Source: Dyella acidiphila
GTDB taxonomy: Bacteria; Pseudomonadota; Gammaproteobacteria; Xanthomonadales; Rhodanobacteraceae
NCBI RefSeq assembly: GCF_014863405.1
Contig: NZ_JACZZA010000003.1
Span: 124,001 to 188,000, forward strand
Direction of reading: 5' to 3'
DNA length: 64,000 nucleotides
Shown: positions 36,051 to 45,343 of the stretch, in pieces
Layout of the letters: each line of letters begins with the position of its first letter
Position numbering within the stretch: the stretch's first letter is position 1
Notes under the pieces: model-generated
The model's input: only the letters and a program-made list of their open reading frames with translations
What the model was told of the DNA's origin: nothing
Database searches by the model: none
Program-made: the position numbers and the translations under genes

Positions 36051-37715
36051 ATGAAAGGCACCTTCGCTCTCTTCGATATTGCCGGTTACGTCGCTCTGCT
36101 GCTGTGGGGCACACATATGGTCACCAGCGGCGTGCTGCGCGGCTACGGCAGTGCATTGCGCCGTTCGCTGGGCCGTTTTCTCGGCCACCGCCCGGCCGCG
36201 TTCGCCTTTGGCGTGTGCATCACGGCGCTGCTTCAGAGCAGCACCGCCACCGGCATGATGGCTACCTCGTTTGCTGCCAACGGTTTCCTCGGCCTGGCGC
36301 CGGGACTGGCGGTGATGCTGGGCGCCAATGTCGGTACCACCCTGATCGTGCAAGTGATGTCGTTCGACATCGCCCTGATTGCACCGGTGCTGATCCTGTT
36401 CGGCACGGCGCTGCATCGGCGCAGCGACGATGTGCGCTATGAAAATCTCGGCCGTGTCGGCATTGGCCTGGGCCTGATGCTGCTGGCGCTGCACCTGCTG
36501 GTGCTGACCATGAAGCCGATGGAAAACGCACAGCTGCTGCAGGCAGGCATGCAGGCGCTGGCCGACGAACCGGTGATCGCCATGCTGGTGGCGGCTGCGC
36601 TGACCTGGATGTGTCATTCCAGCGTGGCGGTGGTGCTGTTGATCGTATCGCTCGCTACCGGTGGCGTGATCGATGCGCCGGGCGCGCTGGCACTGGTGCT
36701 CGGCGCCAACCTGGGCGGTACCTTGCCGGCCCTGCTGGAGGCGCATACGCCGGTAGCCCGCCGCCTGCCGCTGGGCAATCTGCTGGTGCGCGCCTTCGGC
36801 TGCGTGATCTGCCTGCCGCTGCTGCATCCGCTGGCCCATTGGCTGGCGCCCCTGGGTGCTACGCCGGCGCGTATCGCAGTGAATTTCCACACTGCTTTCA
36901 ATCTGGTGCTGGCGCTGATTTTCATTCTGCCGGTGCAGAAGCTCGCGCAGCTGCTGGTGCGCATGCTGCCCGAGCCGCCGCGTCCGGCCGACCAGGGCCT
37001 GCCGCTGTATCTGGACGAAGCCGCGCTCGACAGCGCCGGTGTGGCGCTGGTGAATGCCACGCGCGAATCCATGCGCATGGCCGACATGGTCGAAGGCATG
37101 TTGAAGGGCCTGGTCGAGATTTTCGGCAAGGACGACATCACACGCGCCACCGCCATCAGCAAGATGGATCCGTTTCTGGATCGCCTTGGTGTGGCAATTC
37201 GCCAATACCTCGCCGACCTGGTCGGCGAAGCCTTGAACGAAGAGGACGGCGAGCGCAGCCAGGAAATCCATGCGTTCGTGATCAACATCGAGCACATCGG
37301 CGATATCACCGCTAATAACCTGATGGAATTTGCGGCGAAGAAGGCCGAGCGCGGACAGGATTTTTCGGCCGACGACATCCAGGATCTTGCCGCCATGCAC
37401 AGCCAGCTGATGGAAAGCCTGCGGCTGGCGATTGCGGTGTTCATGCGCGGCGACTTGCGCGCTGCGCAGCATTTGATGGAGCGCAAGGAATTGCTGTGGC
37501 GGCTGGAAAACGATGCTTCCGACCGGCATGTGCGCGATCTGCGCCAGCAACGCGATGGCGCCGGTGGCGATGTGTATCTGCGCATCCTGCGCGACCTGCG
37601 CCGCATCCATTCGCACCTTGCCGCCATTGCTTATCTACCGCTCGAACGTGCCGGCCTGCTGCAAGCAAGGTTGGTGCAAGCTAACGCATCTCATCTCGCA
37701 GAAGGAAAAGCCTGA
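36051..37715 (+). CDS. Na/Pi cotransporter family protein with PhoU-like C-terminal domain
   Basis: 554 aa; ATG 36051 with AAAAGGAG upstream. The N-terminal 300 residues form the two inverted PF02690-type repeats: the first has LLQSSTATG and MLGANVGTT, the second has CHSSVAVV and LGANLGGTLPAL, where the usual QSS is changed to HSS. About eight helices are followed by a soluble helical region (about 330-540) with ATRESMRMADMVEGM and INIEHIGDITANNLMEFA, the PhoU-like motif with its metal-binding acidic residues. It is predicted to carry phosphate with sodium across the inner membrane, with a regulatory PhoU module. A relic of the same start lies about 220 bp upstream. Confidence 0.85.
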   Translation: MKGTFALFDIAGYVALLLWGTHMVTSGVLRGYGSALRRSLGRFLGHRPAAFAFGVCITALLQSSTATGMMATSFAANGFLGLAPGLAVMLGANVGTTLIVQVMSFDIALIAPVLILFGTALHRRSDDVRYENLGRVGIGLGLMLLALHLLVLTMKPMENAQLLQAGMQALADEPVIAMLVAAALTWMCHSSVAVVLLIVSLATGGVIDAPGALALVLGANLGGTLPALLEAHTPVARRLPLGNLLVRAFGCVICLPLLHPLAHWLAPLGATPARIAVNFHTAFNLVLALIFILPVQKLAQLLVRMLPEPPRPADQGLPLYLDEAALDSAGVALVNATRESMRMADMVEGMLKGLVEIFGKDDITRATAISKMDPFLDRLGVAIRQYLADLVGEALNEEDGERSQEIHAFVINIEHIGDITANNLMEFAAKKAERGQDFSADDIQDLAAMHSQLMESLRLAIAVFMRGDLRAAQHLMERKELLWRLENDASDRHVRDLRQQRDGAGGDVYLRILRDLRRIHSHLAAIAYLPLERAGLLQARLVQANASHLAEGKA

Positions 37716-37813
37716 CCTTGGACAGTCATACGCAAGCCGAACCACCCAGTATTAGCCGGCCTGACTGACCCTGCCTTCGCGCGCGCTCCCTAGCGGAGCC
37801 GCACCCGGATGCA

Positions 37814-37876
37814 GTGGTTTTGGGCGGCCAAACCACGGTCCGGGGCAATACCTGCCAGTTTTTTTGCACTGGCAGG
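37814..37876 (+). promoter_or_regulatory. Two stem-loops in the leader of the RND efflux operon
   Basis: GTGGTTTTGG (37814-37823) pairs with CCAAACCAC (37828-37836) with one bulge. CCTGCCAGT (37851-37859) pairs with ACTGGCAGG (37868-37876) around a T-rich loop. They lie in the 243-bp gap before the adaptor gene. The second may terminate the transporter transcript, though the T-run is inside the loop. Confidence 0.4.
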
Positions 37877-37958
37877 CCTTCCCTTCACCGTTTTGCAACA
37901 GCTCTGTGGCCTTGTGGCTACGGGGAACGCATTCGAGCACCAAGCCGAAGGGAATTTT

Positions 37959-39083
37959 ATGTTTCATCACCTGATTCGATCTGCATCGCGTCTGACCCTC
38001 GCCGTTACCGTGGCACTGAGCATGGCCGCCTGCTCACACGGCAGCGACGACGCCGAACAGCCGCCGGCCTTCACCGTCGACCATGGCGTGTACAAGGTTC
38101 CGGACAGTTCCCCGCTGCGCAAGGAATTGCAGGTGCAGCCGGTGCAGATGCATCAGGCACCGCATGCCAGGATTTTCCCAGGTATTGTCGAAGCCGATCC
38201 CACACATACTGCCAACGTGCTGCCGCCGCTGACCGGCAAGGTGCTGGAGTTGAAGGTGGGCCTGGGCGACCACGTCACCCGCGGGCAATTGCTGGCAGTG
38301 ATCGATTCGGGCGACCTGGCCCAGGCCTATGCCGATAACGACAAAGCCAAGGATGCGCTCGACCTGGCCAAGAAGACGCTGGATCGCGCGCGCGCCGTAA
38401 AAGCCGCCGGCGGCAATGCCACCAAGGATCTGGAAGCGGCGCAGAGCGGCTACAACCAGGCGTTGGCCGAATTCAATCGCGCACAGACGCGCCTGGGCGC
38501 CGTAGGCGGCGAGCAAGCTGCACAAGGCAAGCGCCCGATGCAGATCACGGCGCCAGCCAGCGGTTATGTCACCACGCTGACGGTATCGCCGGGCACCTAC
38601 GTCAACGATGCCACGGCATCGATGATGACCATCTCCAATCTCGACAGCGTGTGGATCACTGCCAACGTGCCGGAGAGCGATGTCGGCCAGATCGCCAAAG
38701 GCGAAAACATCCATGCCGTGCTGGCGGCTTATCCGGACCAGGTATTCAACGGCACTGTCAGCTTCGTCAATCCGGTACTGCAGCCCGATACGCGCCGCGA
38801 CCTGGTGCGCGCGGTGTTCGCCAATCCGGACGCCAAGCTCAAGCCGAACATGTTCGCCAACGTCAGCATCGATATTCCGCAGCCGGAGCAAGTGTTCGTG
38901 CCGGAGTCGGCGTTGCTGATGAACAACGACAACATCAGCGTGTTCGTGGAGACCGCGCCGTGGACCTTCGAGCGGCGCACGGTGGACCTGAGCTATGACG
39001 AAGGCGATGGCACTCGCGTACTGAAGGGCCTGAAGGCCAGCGATCGCGTGATCGTCAAGGGCGGAGTGCTGCTCAATGATTAA
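37959..39083 (+). CDS. RND efflux periplasmic adaptor (membrane fusion protein) lipoprotein
   Basis: 374 aa; ATG 37959 after GAAGGG. The N-terminus ends in lipobox MAAC at about residue 26, so it is probably lipid-anchored. Domains in order: a barrel-sandwich half (NVLPPLTGKVLELKVGLGDHV), a coiled-coil hairpin (AYADNDKAKDALDLAKKTLDRA to YNQALAEFNRAQT), the second lipoyl half (QITAPASGYVTTLTVSPG), a beta-barrel and the membrane-proximal domain ending VIVKGGVLLND. It links the RND pump to the outer-membrane channel. The stop overlaps the pump gene by eight bases. Confidence 0.9.
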   Translation: MFHHLIRSASRLTLAVTVALSMAACSHGSDDAEQPPAFTVDHGVYKVPDSSPLRKELQVQPVQMHQAPHARIFPGIVEADPTHTANVLPPLTGKVLELKVGLGDHVTRGQLLAVIDSGDLAQAYADNDKAKDALDLAKKTLDRARAVKAAGGNATKDLEAAQSGYNQALAEFNRAQTRLGAVGGEQAAQGKRPMQITAPASGYVTTLTVSPGTYVNDATASMMTISNLDSVWITANVPESDVGQIAKGENIHAVLAAYPDQVFNGTVSFVNPVLQPDTRRDLVRAVFANPDAKLKPNMFANVSIDIPQPEQVFVPESALLMNNDNISVFVETAPWTFERRTVDLSYDEGDGTRVLKGLKASDRVIVKGGVLLND

Positions 39084-42000
39084 TCAGCTCTTCCGCTTCT
39101 GCTTCGAGAAGCGCCTGCTCTTTATCGTGGTGACCATCCTGGTGGTCTGCTTCGGCTACTACTCCTGGACCCAGATTTCGATCGAGGCCTATCCGGAACT
39201 CAGCGACGTCACCGCGCAGGTCACCACCCAGGTGCCGGGCCTGGCTGCCGAAGAAATCGAGCAGCAGATCACCACGCCGCTGGAGCGCAGTCTGGCCAAT
39301 ACGCCGGGGCTGGTCAGCATGCGTTCGAGCAGCACCTTCGGCCTGTCGCTGATCACCATGGTGTTCAAGGATGGCGCCGAAGATTACTGGGAACGCCAGC
39401 GCATCATGGAGCGCATCAGCCAGGTGACGCTGCCTGCCGGCATCACCCCGGGACTGGACCCGGTGAGCGGTCCGGCCGGCGAAATCTATCGCTACACACT
39501 CGAATCCACCAGCAAGAATCTGATGCAGCTGTCGGAGATCCAGAACTGGGTGGTGATTCCGGCGCTGAACCAGGTGCCCGGCGTGATCAACGTCGACAAC
39601 TTCGGCGGCTTCACCAAGGAATTCCAGCTGGAACTGGATCCGCAGCAACTGCTGCACTACGGCGTCAGCGTCAACCAGGTAACCGCGGCGATTTCCGCCA
39701 ATACCTCCAATGCCGGCGGCGGACGCATCACGCGCGGCGAGCAGTCCTACATCGTACGCGGCATCGGCATGGTGCATTCGCTCGCGGACCTGGGCGAAAT
39801 CGTGGTGACGCAAAACAACGGCGTGCCGGTGCTGGTAAAGCAATTGGGCAAACTGCGCTACGGGCATCAGGTGCGCGAAGGCATTCTGGGCAAGGACAAC
39901 AACCCCGATACCATCGAAGGCATCGTCGACCTGCTCAAGTATGAAAATCCGTCGCGCGTGCTGGATGGCATCCACGCCAAGGTGGCGGAGCTGAACAAGC
40001 AACTCGCCGCGCAGAACGTGCGCATCGTGCCGTATATCGACCGCGACGATCTGGTCAATGCCACCAAGGAAAAAGTCCTCCACACCGTGATGGAAGGCAT
40101 CGGCCTGGTCTGCATCGTGCTGATCCTGTTCCTCGGCAGCCCGCGCTCGGCGATGGTGGCCGCGGTGGCGATCCCGATGTCGCTGGTGACCGTGTTCATC
40201 CTGATGCAGTTCACGCATATGTCGGCGAACCTGTTTTCGCTGGGTGCGATCGACTTCGGCGTGATCGTGGACGGCGCCATCGTGGTTACCGAGGCGATCC
40301 TGCATCGGCGCGAGCAGAAGCCGACCGAAGTGCTGACCGAGGACGATGTGATGCTGGTCACCGGCCACGTCGGCCGCTCGATCTTCTTCGCCACGCTGAT
40401 CATCGTTACCGCTTACCTGCCGCTGTTCGCCTTCGAGCATGCGGAAGGCAAGCTGTTCCGCCCGATGGCCTTTACCGTCGGCTATGCGCTGTTGGCGGCG
40501 TTGCTGTGCACGGTCACCCTGACCCCCGCGCTGGCGTATCTGGCCCTGCGCAAGCCGCGCAAGCTGTTCCACAACAAGCCGCTGGAACGCTTGCGCGAGA
40601 TGTTTACGCACAGCCTTGGCCGCCTGCTGCACAACCTGCCGGTGGCCTATACCATCGCCGGCGTGGCGTTCTGCGGCGTACTGGTGCTCGGCGCCAGCAT
40701 CGGCCGCGAATTCCTGCCGGACCTGGATGAAGGTTCCTTGTGGCTGCAGGTGCAGATGCCGACCGGCTTGTCGCTGGACAAGGCCAGCCAGATGACCGCG
40801 CAGCTGCGCAAAGTGGTGCGCGAGTTTCCGGAGGTGTCGTTTATCGTCACGCAGCTGGGACGCAACGACACCGGTACCGATCCGTGGACACCGTCGCACG
40901 TGGAAGCCGGCGTAGGCCTGAAGCCGTACAGCAGTTGGGCGCATGGCGAGACCAAGGCGGAATTCCTGCGCAAGTTCAATGCGCGCATGCAGCAGATTCC
41001 GGGCATTTCGGTCGGTATCAGCCAGCCGATCATCGACGGCGAAAACGATATGGTCGGCGGCGCGCACAGTCCGCTGGTGCTGCGCATCTACGGCGATGAC
41101 CTGCATGAGATGCGCCAGATGGGCAACCAGATCGTCGATGTGCTGAAGGGCGTGCGCGGTACGGCAGATGCGTCGATCTTCCAGGAGCCGCCGATTCCGC
41201 AGTTGGCGATCACCGCCAATCGCGATGCGGCGGCCCGCTACGGCATCAATGTCAGCGACATCACCAACCTGATTCAGACCGCCATCGGCGGCGCGCCGAT
41301 CACCCAGGTGTATGTCGGCGATCGCACCTATAACGTCACCGCACGTGTTTCCAACGAGGTGGCCAACAGCCTGCAGGCGGTGGGCGAGTTGCCGCTCTCC
41401 ACCAGCAGCGGTGCGCAGGTGCCGTTGAAAGAGGTGGCGGATATCAAGCTGGCTTCGGGCGAAAGCACCATCGCGCACGAACATGGCAAGCGCGAGCTGA
41501 CCATTCGTATCGATAACCGCGATCGAGCGTTGTCGGAGTACCTCGCCGACGCGCAGCAGCAGATCGATGCCAAAGTGCATTTCGACAAACAGACCAACCA
41601 GCTCGAATGGGCCGGCAACTTCGAGAACGAGCAACGTGCCGAGGCGCGCCTGATCGCGGTGATGGGCATGGTGATGGCGATCATGGCCGTGCTGCTGTTT
41701 GCCGAATTCGGCAAATTCCACCAGGCGGTGCTGGTGCTGGCGGTGGTGCCGCTCGCCACCGTTGGCGGCCTGATCTCGCTGCACCTGCGCGGCGAAACAC
41801 TGAACATCGCCACCGCGGTGGGCTTTATCGCCTTGTTCGGTGTGGCCGTGCAGAACGGCATCATCATGGTCTCGAACATCAACCGCGTGCGGCGCGAAGG
41901 CTTGTCGCTGTTCGAGGCGGTGCTGGTCGGCGCCACCGAGCGCTTCCGTCCGGTCTTGATGACGGCCACCGTGGCCAGCATCGGCATGCTGCCGGCGGCG

Positions 42001-42171
42001 CTGGCCACCGGCATCGGTACCGATGTGCAGCGCGGTCTGGCTTCCGTCGTGGTGGGCGGCTTGCCGATCGCCACCTTGCTGACCCTGTACATCCTGCCCA
42101 GCTTCTATTTCGGGCTGGAGAACTTTATCCAGAAGCGTTGGGGCCACGCTCCTTCGGCAGAGGAGATCTGA
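39076..42171 (+). CDS. HME-type (CzcA/CusA-like) RND efflux pump
   Basis: 1031 aa inner-membrane RND transporter with twelve helices and two large periplasmic loops. The helix-4 signature DFGVIVDGAIVVTE (D393, D399, E406) is that of the heavy-metal efflux branch (CzcA/CusA) rather than the drug-pump branch, whose motif differs. RRVRREGLSLFEAVLVGATERFRPVLMT near 935-965 is the conserved helix-11 region. The methionine pair of CusA cannot be confirmed by eye, so copper versus divalent-cation specificity, or a non-metal substrate in an outlying clade, remains open. It is the middle gene of a complete tripartite operon. Confidence 0.9.
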   Translation: MINQLFRFCFEKRLLFIVVTILVVCFGYYSWTQISIEAYPELSDVTAQVTTQVPGLAAEEIEQQITTPLERSLANTPGLVSMRSSSTFGLSLITMVFKDGAEDYWERQRIMERISQVTLPAGITPGLDPVSGPAGEIYRYTLESTSKNLMQLSEIQNWVVIPALNQVPGVINVDNFGGFTKEFQLELDPQQLLHYGVSVNQVTAAISANTSNAGGGRITRGEQSYIVRGIGMVHSLADLGEIVVTQNNGVPVLVKQLGKLRYGHQVREGILGKDNNPDTIEGIVDLLKYENPSRVLDGIHAKVAELNKQLAAQNVRIVPYIDRDDLVNATKEKVLHTVMEGIGLVCIVLILFLGSPRSAMVAAVAIPMSLVTVFILMQFTHMSANLFSLGAIDFGVIVDGAIVVTEAILHRREQKPTEVLTEDDVMLVTGHVGRSIFFATLIIVTAYLPLFAFEHAEGKLFRPMAFTVGYALLAALLCTVTLTPALAYLALRKPRKLFHNKPLERLREMFTHSLGRLLHNLPVAYTIAGVAFCGVLVLGASIGREFLPDLDEGSLWLQVQMPTGLSLDKASQMTAQLRKVVREFPEVSFIVTQLGRNDTGTDPWTPSHVEAGVGLKPYSSWAHGETKAEFLRKFNARMQQIPGISVGISQPIIDGENDMVGGAHSPLVLRIYGDDLHEMRQMGNQIVDVLKGVRGTADASIFQEPPIPQLAITANRDAAARYGINVSDITNLIQTAIGGAPITQVYVGDRTYNVTARVSNEVANSLQAVGELPLSTSSGAQVPLKEVADIKLASGESTIAHEHGKRELTIRIDNRDRALSEYLADAQQQIDAKVHFDKQTNQLEWAGNFENEQRAEARLIAVMGMVMAIMAVLLFAEFGKFHQAVLVLAVVPLATVGGLISLHLRGETLNIATAVGFIALFGVAVQNGIIMVSNINRVRREGLSLFEAVLVGATERFRPVLMTATVASIGMLPAALATGIGTDVQRGLASVVVGGLPIATLLTLYILPSFYFGLENFIQKRWGHAPSAEEI

Positions 42172-42173
42172 GC

Positions 42174-43673
42174 ATGCACGCCATCCAGAATGTTGCTATG
42201 CGCCGTGCTGGCCGCAGCCTGCTGGTGCTTGCCATCGCGCTGGCGCTCGGCGCCTGCGCAGTCGGGCCTGACTTTCATCGTCCGGCCGCACCTGCGGCCA
42301 AGGACTACGCGCCGAATGCCACGCCGGCGGCTACCGCATCCGCGCCGGTGGCGGACGGCAACGCGCAGCAGTTCGTGCGCGATATGGATATTCCCGGCCA
42401 ATGGTGGACGCTGTTTCACTCGGTGCCGTTGAACGCGCTGGTCGACGATGCGATCAAGCACAATCCCGATGTCGGCGCGGCGCAGGAAGCACTGCGGGCG
42501 GCGCTGGAAAACGTGCGTGCGCAGCAGGGCCAGTTCTTTCCACAAGTAAACGCCAGCATCGATCCCACGCGCCAAAAAACCGGTTCGGTGCTGTCCAGCG
42601 GCGTGGTTTCCAATGCCACGCTGTACAACCTCACCACCGCGCAGCTCAGCATTTCCTACACCCCGGATCTATGGGGCGCGAACCGCCGTTCGGTGGAGTC
42701 GCTGGTGGCGCAGGAGGATGCGCAGCGCTTCCAGCTGGAGGCAACCTATCTCACCCTGACCACCAATGTGGTGAACGCGGCGGTGAGCGAGGCCTCGCTG
42801 CGTGCGCAGATCGTGGCGATGCAGGACATGATTGCCAGCCAGCAGAAGATCCTGGACACCAATCACCAGCAGTTGAGCGCGGGCGACATGGGCGAGGCCG
42901 ATATCGCCGCGCAGATCGCCACGCTGGAACAATTGCGTGCCGGTTTGCCTCCGTTGCAAAAGCAGCTGGCGCAGCAGCGCGATCTGCTGGCGGTGTTGAG
43001 CGGGCGTACACCTGACCAGGAGGTACCGGCCACGTTTGAGTTGCAGGGTCTGCAATTGCCGCCCGATCTGCCGATGAGCCTGCCGGCGCGGCTGGTGGAG
43101 CAGCGGCCGGATGTACGCATGGCCGAAGCGAATCTGCACGCGGCCTGTGCACAAGTGGGCGTGGCCTTTGCCGCACGTTTGCCGAATATCGCCATTACCG
43201 CCAATGGTGGTAGTGCGGCCGATCAGATGCACAACCTGTTCGGCAGCGGTACCGGCTTCTGGAATATCGGTGCGGCGATTACCGCGCCGATCTTCGACGG
43301 TGGCACGCTCAAGCATCGCCAGCGTGCGGCGGAGGCGGCTTATCGCCAAGCCGCCGAGCAATACCGCAGTACGGTGATGTCGGCGCTGCAGAACATGGCC
43401 GATTCGCTGCATGCGGCGCAGTCCGATGCCGATGCGCTGGTGGCCAGCTCGCGTGCCGAGCGTGCCGCGGCGCACAGCTTGCAGATTGCGCAGAAGCAGT
43501 ATGCGGTGGGTGACATCAGCATGGTGGCGCTGTTGAATGCGCAGGTCACTTATCGGCAGGCGGAGCTGACGTTGATCCAGGCGCGTGCGGCGCGGTATGC
43601 CGATAGCGTGGCCTTGTTCCAGGCGGTGGGCGGTGGCTGGTGGAATCGCCAGGATGTTGCGTCCACACCGTGA
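42174..43673 (+). CDS. NodT/OprM-family outer membrane efflux lipoprotein
   Basis: 499 aa; ATG 42174 after GAGGAG. Signal with lipobox LGAC at about residue 24-27, followed by AVGPDFHRPA, the usual NodT-family mature start. Two repeats of the TolC fold are visible: DAIKHNPDVGAAQEALRAAL and RLVEQRPDVRMAEANLHAA, with long helices and ISYTPDLWGANRRSVES. It forms the trimeric exit duct of the pump encoded just upstream. It is the last gene of the operon; palindromic repeats follow directly. Confidence 0.93.
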   Translation: MHAIQNVAMRRAGRSLLVLAIALALGACAVGPDFHRPAAPAAKDYAPNATPAATASAPVADGNAQQFVRDMDIPGQWWTLFHSVPLNALVDDAIKHNPDVGAAQEALRAALENVRAQQGQFFPQVNASIDPTRQKTGSVLSSGVVSNATLYNLTTAQLSISYTPDLWGANRRSVESLVAQEDAQRFQLEATYLTLTTNVVNAAVSEASLRAQIVAMQDMIASQQKILDTNHQQLSAGDMGEADIAAQIATLEQLRAGLPPLQKQLAQQRDLLAVLSGRTPDQEVPATFELQGLQLPPDLPMSLPARLVEQRPDVRMAEANLHAACAQVGVAFAARLPNIAITANGGSAADQMHNLFGSGTGFWNIGAAITAPIFDGGTLKHRQRAAEAAYRQAAEQYRSTVMSALQNMADSLHAAQSDADALVASSRAERAAAHSLQIAQKQYAVGDISMVALLNAQVTYRQAELTLIQARAARYADSVALFQAVGGGWWNRQDVASTP

Positions 43674-43678
43674 CGGTG

Positions 43679-43774
43679 GGTTGGGTTACTCCGGACTTGA
43701 TCTGGGGTAACTGAACAATGCCTCACGGCGTCCGTGAAGATTTGTTGGGTTACGCTGCGCTAACCCAACCTACG
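43679..43774. repeat. 84-bp-family palindromic repeat, degenerate copy
   Basis: A left arm remnant GGTTGGGTTA (43679-43688) and an intact right arm TTGGGTTACGCTGCGCTAAC continuing to CCTACG (43745-43774) flank an unrelated core. Compare 28416-28499 and 55942-56025. Confidence 0.7.
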
Positions 43775-43807
43775 CGGCTGCGGTGTGTGGCTTGCGGCTA
43801 GCGCGTG

Positions 43808-43916
43808 CAACCCCACCCCAGCCCTCCCCTGCCGAGCAGGGGAGGGAGCGATGCATCTCCACGCTAGCACGATAAGCTCCCTCCCCTACGTGCAGTAGGG
43901 GAGGGTTGGGGTGGGG
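43808..43916. repeat. Paired REP-like element, CTCCCC family
   Basis: ACCCCACCCCAGCCCTCCCC at the left is inverted at the right as GGGGAGGGTTGGGGTGGGGT, each arm with its own small hairpin (CCCCTGCCGAGCAGGGG and CCCCTACGTGCAGTAGGGG), around a 30-bp core. Confidence 0.8.
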
Positions 43917-44154
43917 TGAAGCCCCCACACTCGCGGCCAAAGTAAGTAGCCACGTATACAGCCACCCCTACACAGCGCGGCGGAAAATCCTACATCCACG
44001 CTCAGTGCCTTTTGCTAACGTCGCTATCGTCGTCAACGCCTACTTAAACCCCAGGTGCCGATGACCCACGCAGCGATGTGTGGAAGAACGCGGATCGTAC
44101 GAGTCATCACCTCGCACGACCCGCTAACCCCAACCAACTTACTAGGAGCTGATC
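43917..44154. other. Interval without a recognisable gene
   Basis: No coding signal I trust; a frame from 44055 overlaps the small broken gene that follows and has no recognisable content. An ACTAGGAG ribosome site at 44141-44148 belongs to the gene at 44155. Confidence 0.4.
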
Positions 44155-44454
44155 GTGGCTACCACGGATCATACGGCACGCCCGTACTCTTCTGTTTCTC
44201 CCTTGTTCCCACTTGGACCCGCACGGCGGGTGTAGCAAACCTTTGAGACACGTACGGCCGGCTTGAAGCTGGCGCGACAAAGCTTGAACGGTTTACTGGA
44301 CTACAGCACGGCCTGCTTGAACGTCCGTCGTTTTGTGCTCGACGAAAGCACCAGTCCCTGGCCGCTGACGGCAGCGCAAACCGACGGGCTGCAGGCCGCA
44401 CTGCATTTTCTGGATGAATACACCGAGCTGCTCGGGCGGGAGCGGGATGGATAA
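44155..44454 (+). pseudogene. Small gene interrupted by an in-frame amber codon
   Basis: From GTG 44155, seven bases after AGGAG, one frame runs to TAA at 44452-44454, 99 codons, broken only by TAG at 44233-44235 (codon 27). The part after the amber looks like real protein: LARQSLNGLLDYSTACLNVR, then TSPWPLTAAQ and LQAALHFLDEYTELLG, a compact amphipathic helical pattern. A single C-to-T change (CAG to TAG) would explain the break, giving a pseudogene. Readthrough, or a new start at TTG 44263 (63 aa), are alternatives. The family is not recognised. Confidence 0.5.
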
Positions 44455-44535
44455 GTTGCGCGTATACGCATGATCCCCTCGCGGCACCCGGTTGAGGTCG
44501 TGGTGCCGCATTGGGAACGGCGTACCACGCTCCGC

Positions 44536-45331
44536 TCCCTCTACCCTCCGGGGAAAGGGCTGGGGTGAGGGGACAAGCTTGCGCGATGGTGGAGAGTGCC
44601 GCGGACATCGAAGCGGTTGCTCGCATGCATTGATGAAGGCTGGGGCAAGCCGTGACCCCTCACCCCAACCCTCTCCCCGGAGGGGAGAGGGAGCAGAACG
44701 TGTGTTATTGGGAAAGTTTTTCGCTTGCGAGTGCTGTTGATGTTGTCACCAGCTATGTATCAGCAAGCTAACCTGCATACGATGATGCGCCCCCTCTCCC
44801 CTCCGGGGAGAGGGCTGGGGTGAGGGGACAAGCTTGCGCGATGGTGGAGAGTGCCGCAGACATCGAAGCGGTTGCTCGCATGCATTGATGAGGGCTGGGG
44901 CAAGCCGTGACCCCTACCCCAACCCTCTCCCCGGAGGGGAGAGGGAGCAGAGCGTGCGTCATTGGGAAAGTTTTTCGCTTGCGAGTGCTGTTGATGTTGT
45001 CACCCGCTATGTATCAGCGAGCTCACCTGCATACGATGATGCGCCCCCTCTCCCCTTCGGGGAGAGGGCTGGGGTGAGGGGACAACCTTGCGCGATGGTG
45101 GACAGTGTCGCGAACATCGAAGCGGTTGCTTGCATGCATTGATGAGGGCTGGGGCAAGCCGTGACCCCTCACCCCAACCCTCTCCCCGGAGGGGAGAGGG
45201 AGCAGAACGTGTGTTATTGGGAAAGTTTTTCGCTTGCGAGTGCTGTCGATGTTGTCACTCGCTATGTATCAGCAAGCTCACCTGCATACGATGATGCGCC
45301 CCCTCTCCCCGGCGGGGAGAGGGGGCAGAGC
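44536..45331. repeat. Tandem array of three ~255-bp units built from REP-like palindromes
   Basis: The phrase beginning GGACAAGCTTGCGCGATGG recurs at 44571, 44826 and (as GGACAACCTT) 45080, a period of 255 then 254 bp. Each unit holds two GGGGAGAGGG-type palindromes in opposite orientation and a shared core including TCGAAGCGGTTGCT and GGGAAAGTTTTTCGCTTGCG. A partial fourth start ends the array at about 45331. Units differ by scattered substitutions, so the duplications are not brand new. No coding signal. Confidence 0.85.
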
Positions 45332-45343
45332 GCGCGTCAGGTA

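Noticed and set aside
37814-37876. Known metal riboswitch (NiCo or Mn type) upstream of the efflux operon
   Set aside because: The hairpins do not show the conserved cores of those classes that I know; kept only as an unexplained leader structure.
44834-45142. Short proteins encoded by the tandem repeat units
   Set aside because: Frames arise repeatedly from the repeat unit, break at unit differences and have no protein-like composition.
44536-45331. CRISPR array
   Set aside because: Repeats are about 255 bp with no short direct-repeat/spacer pattern and no cas genes nearby.
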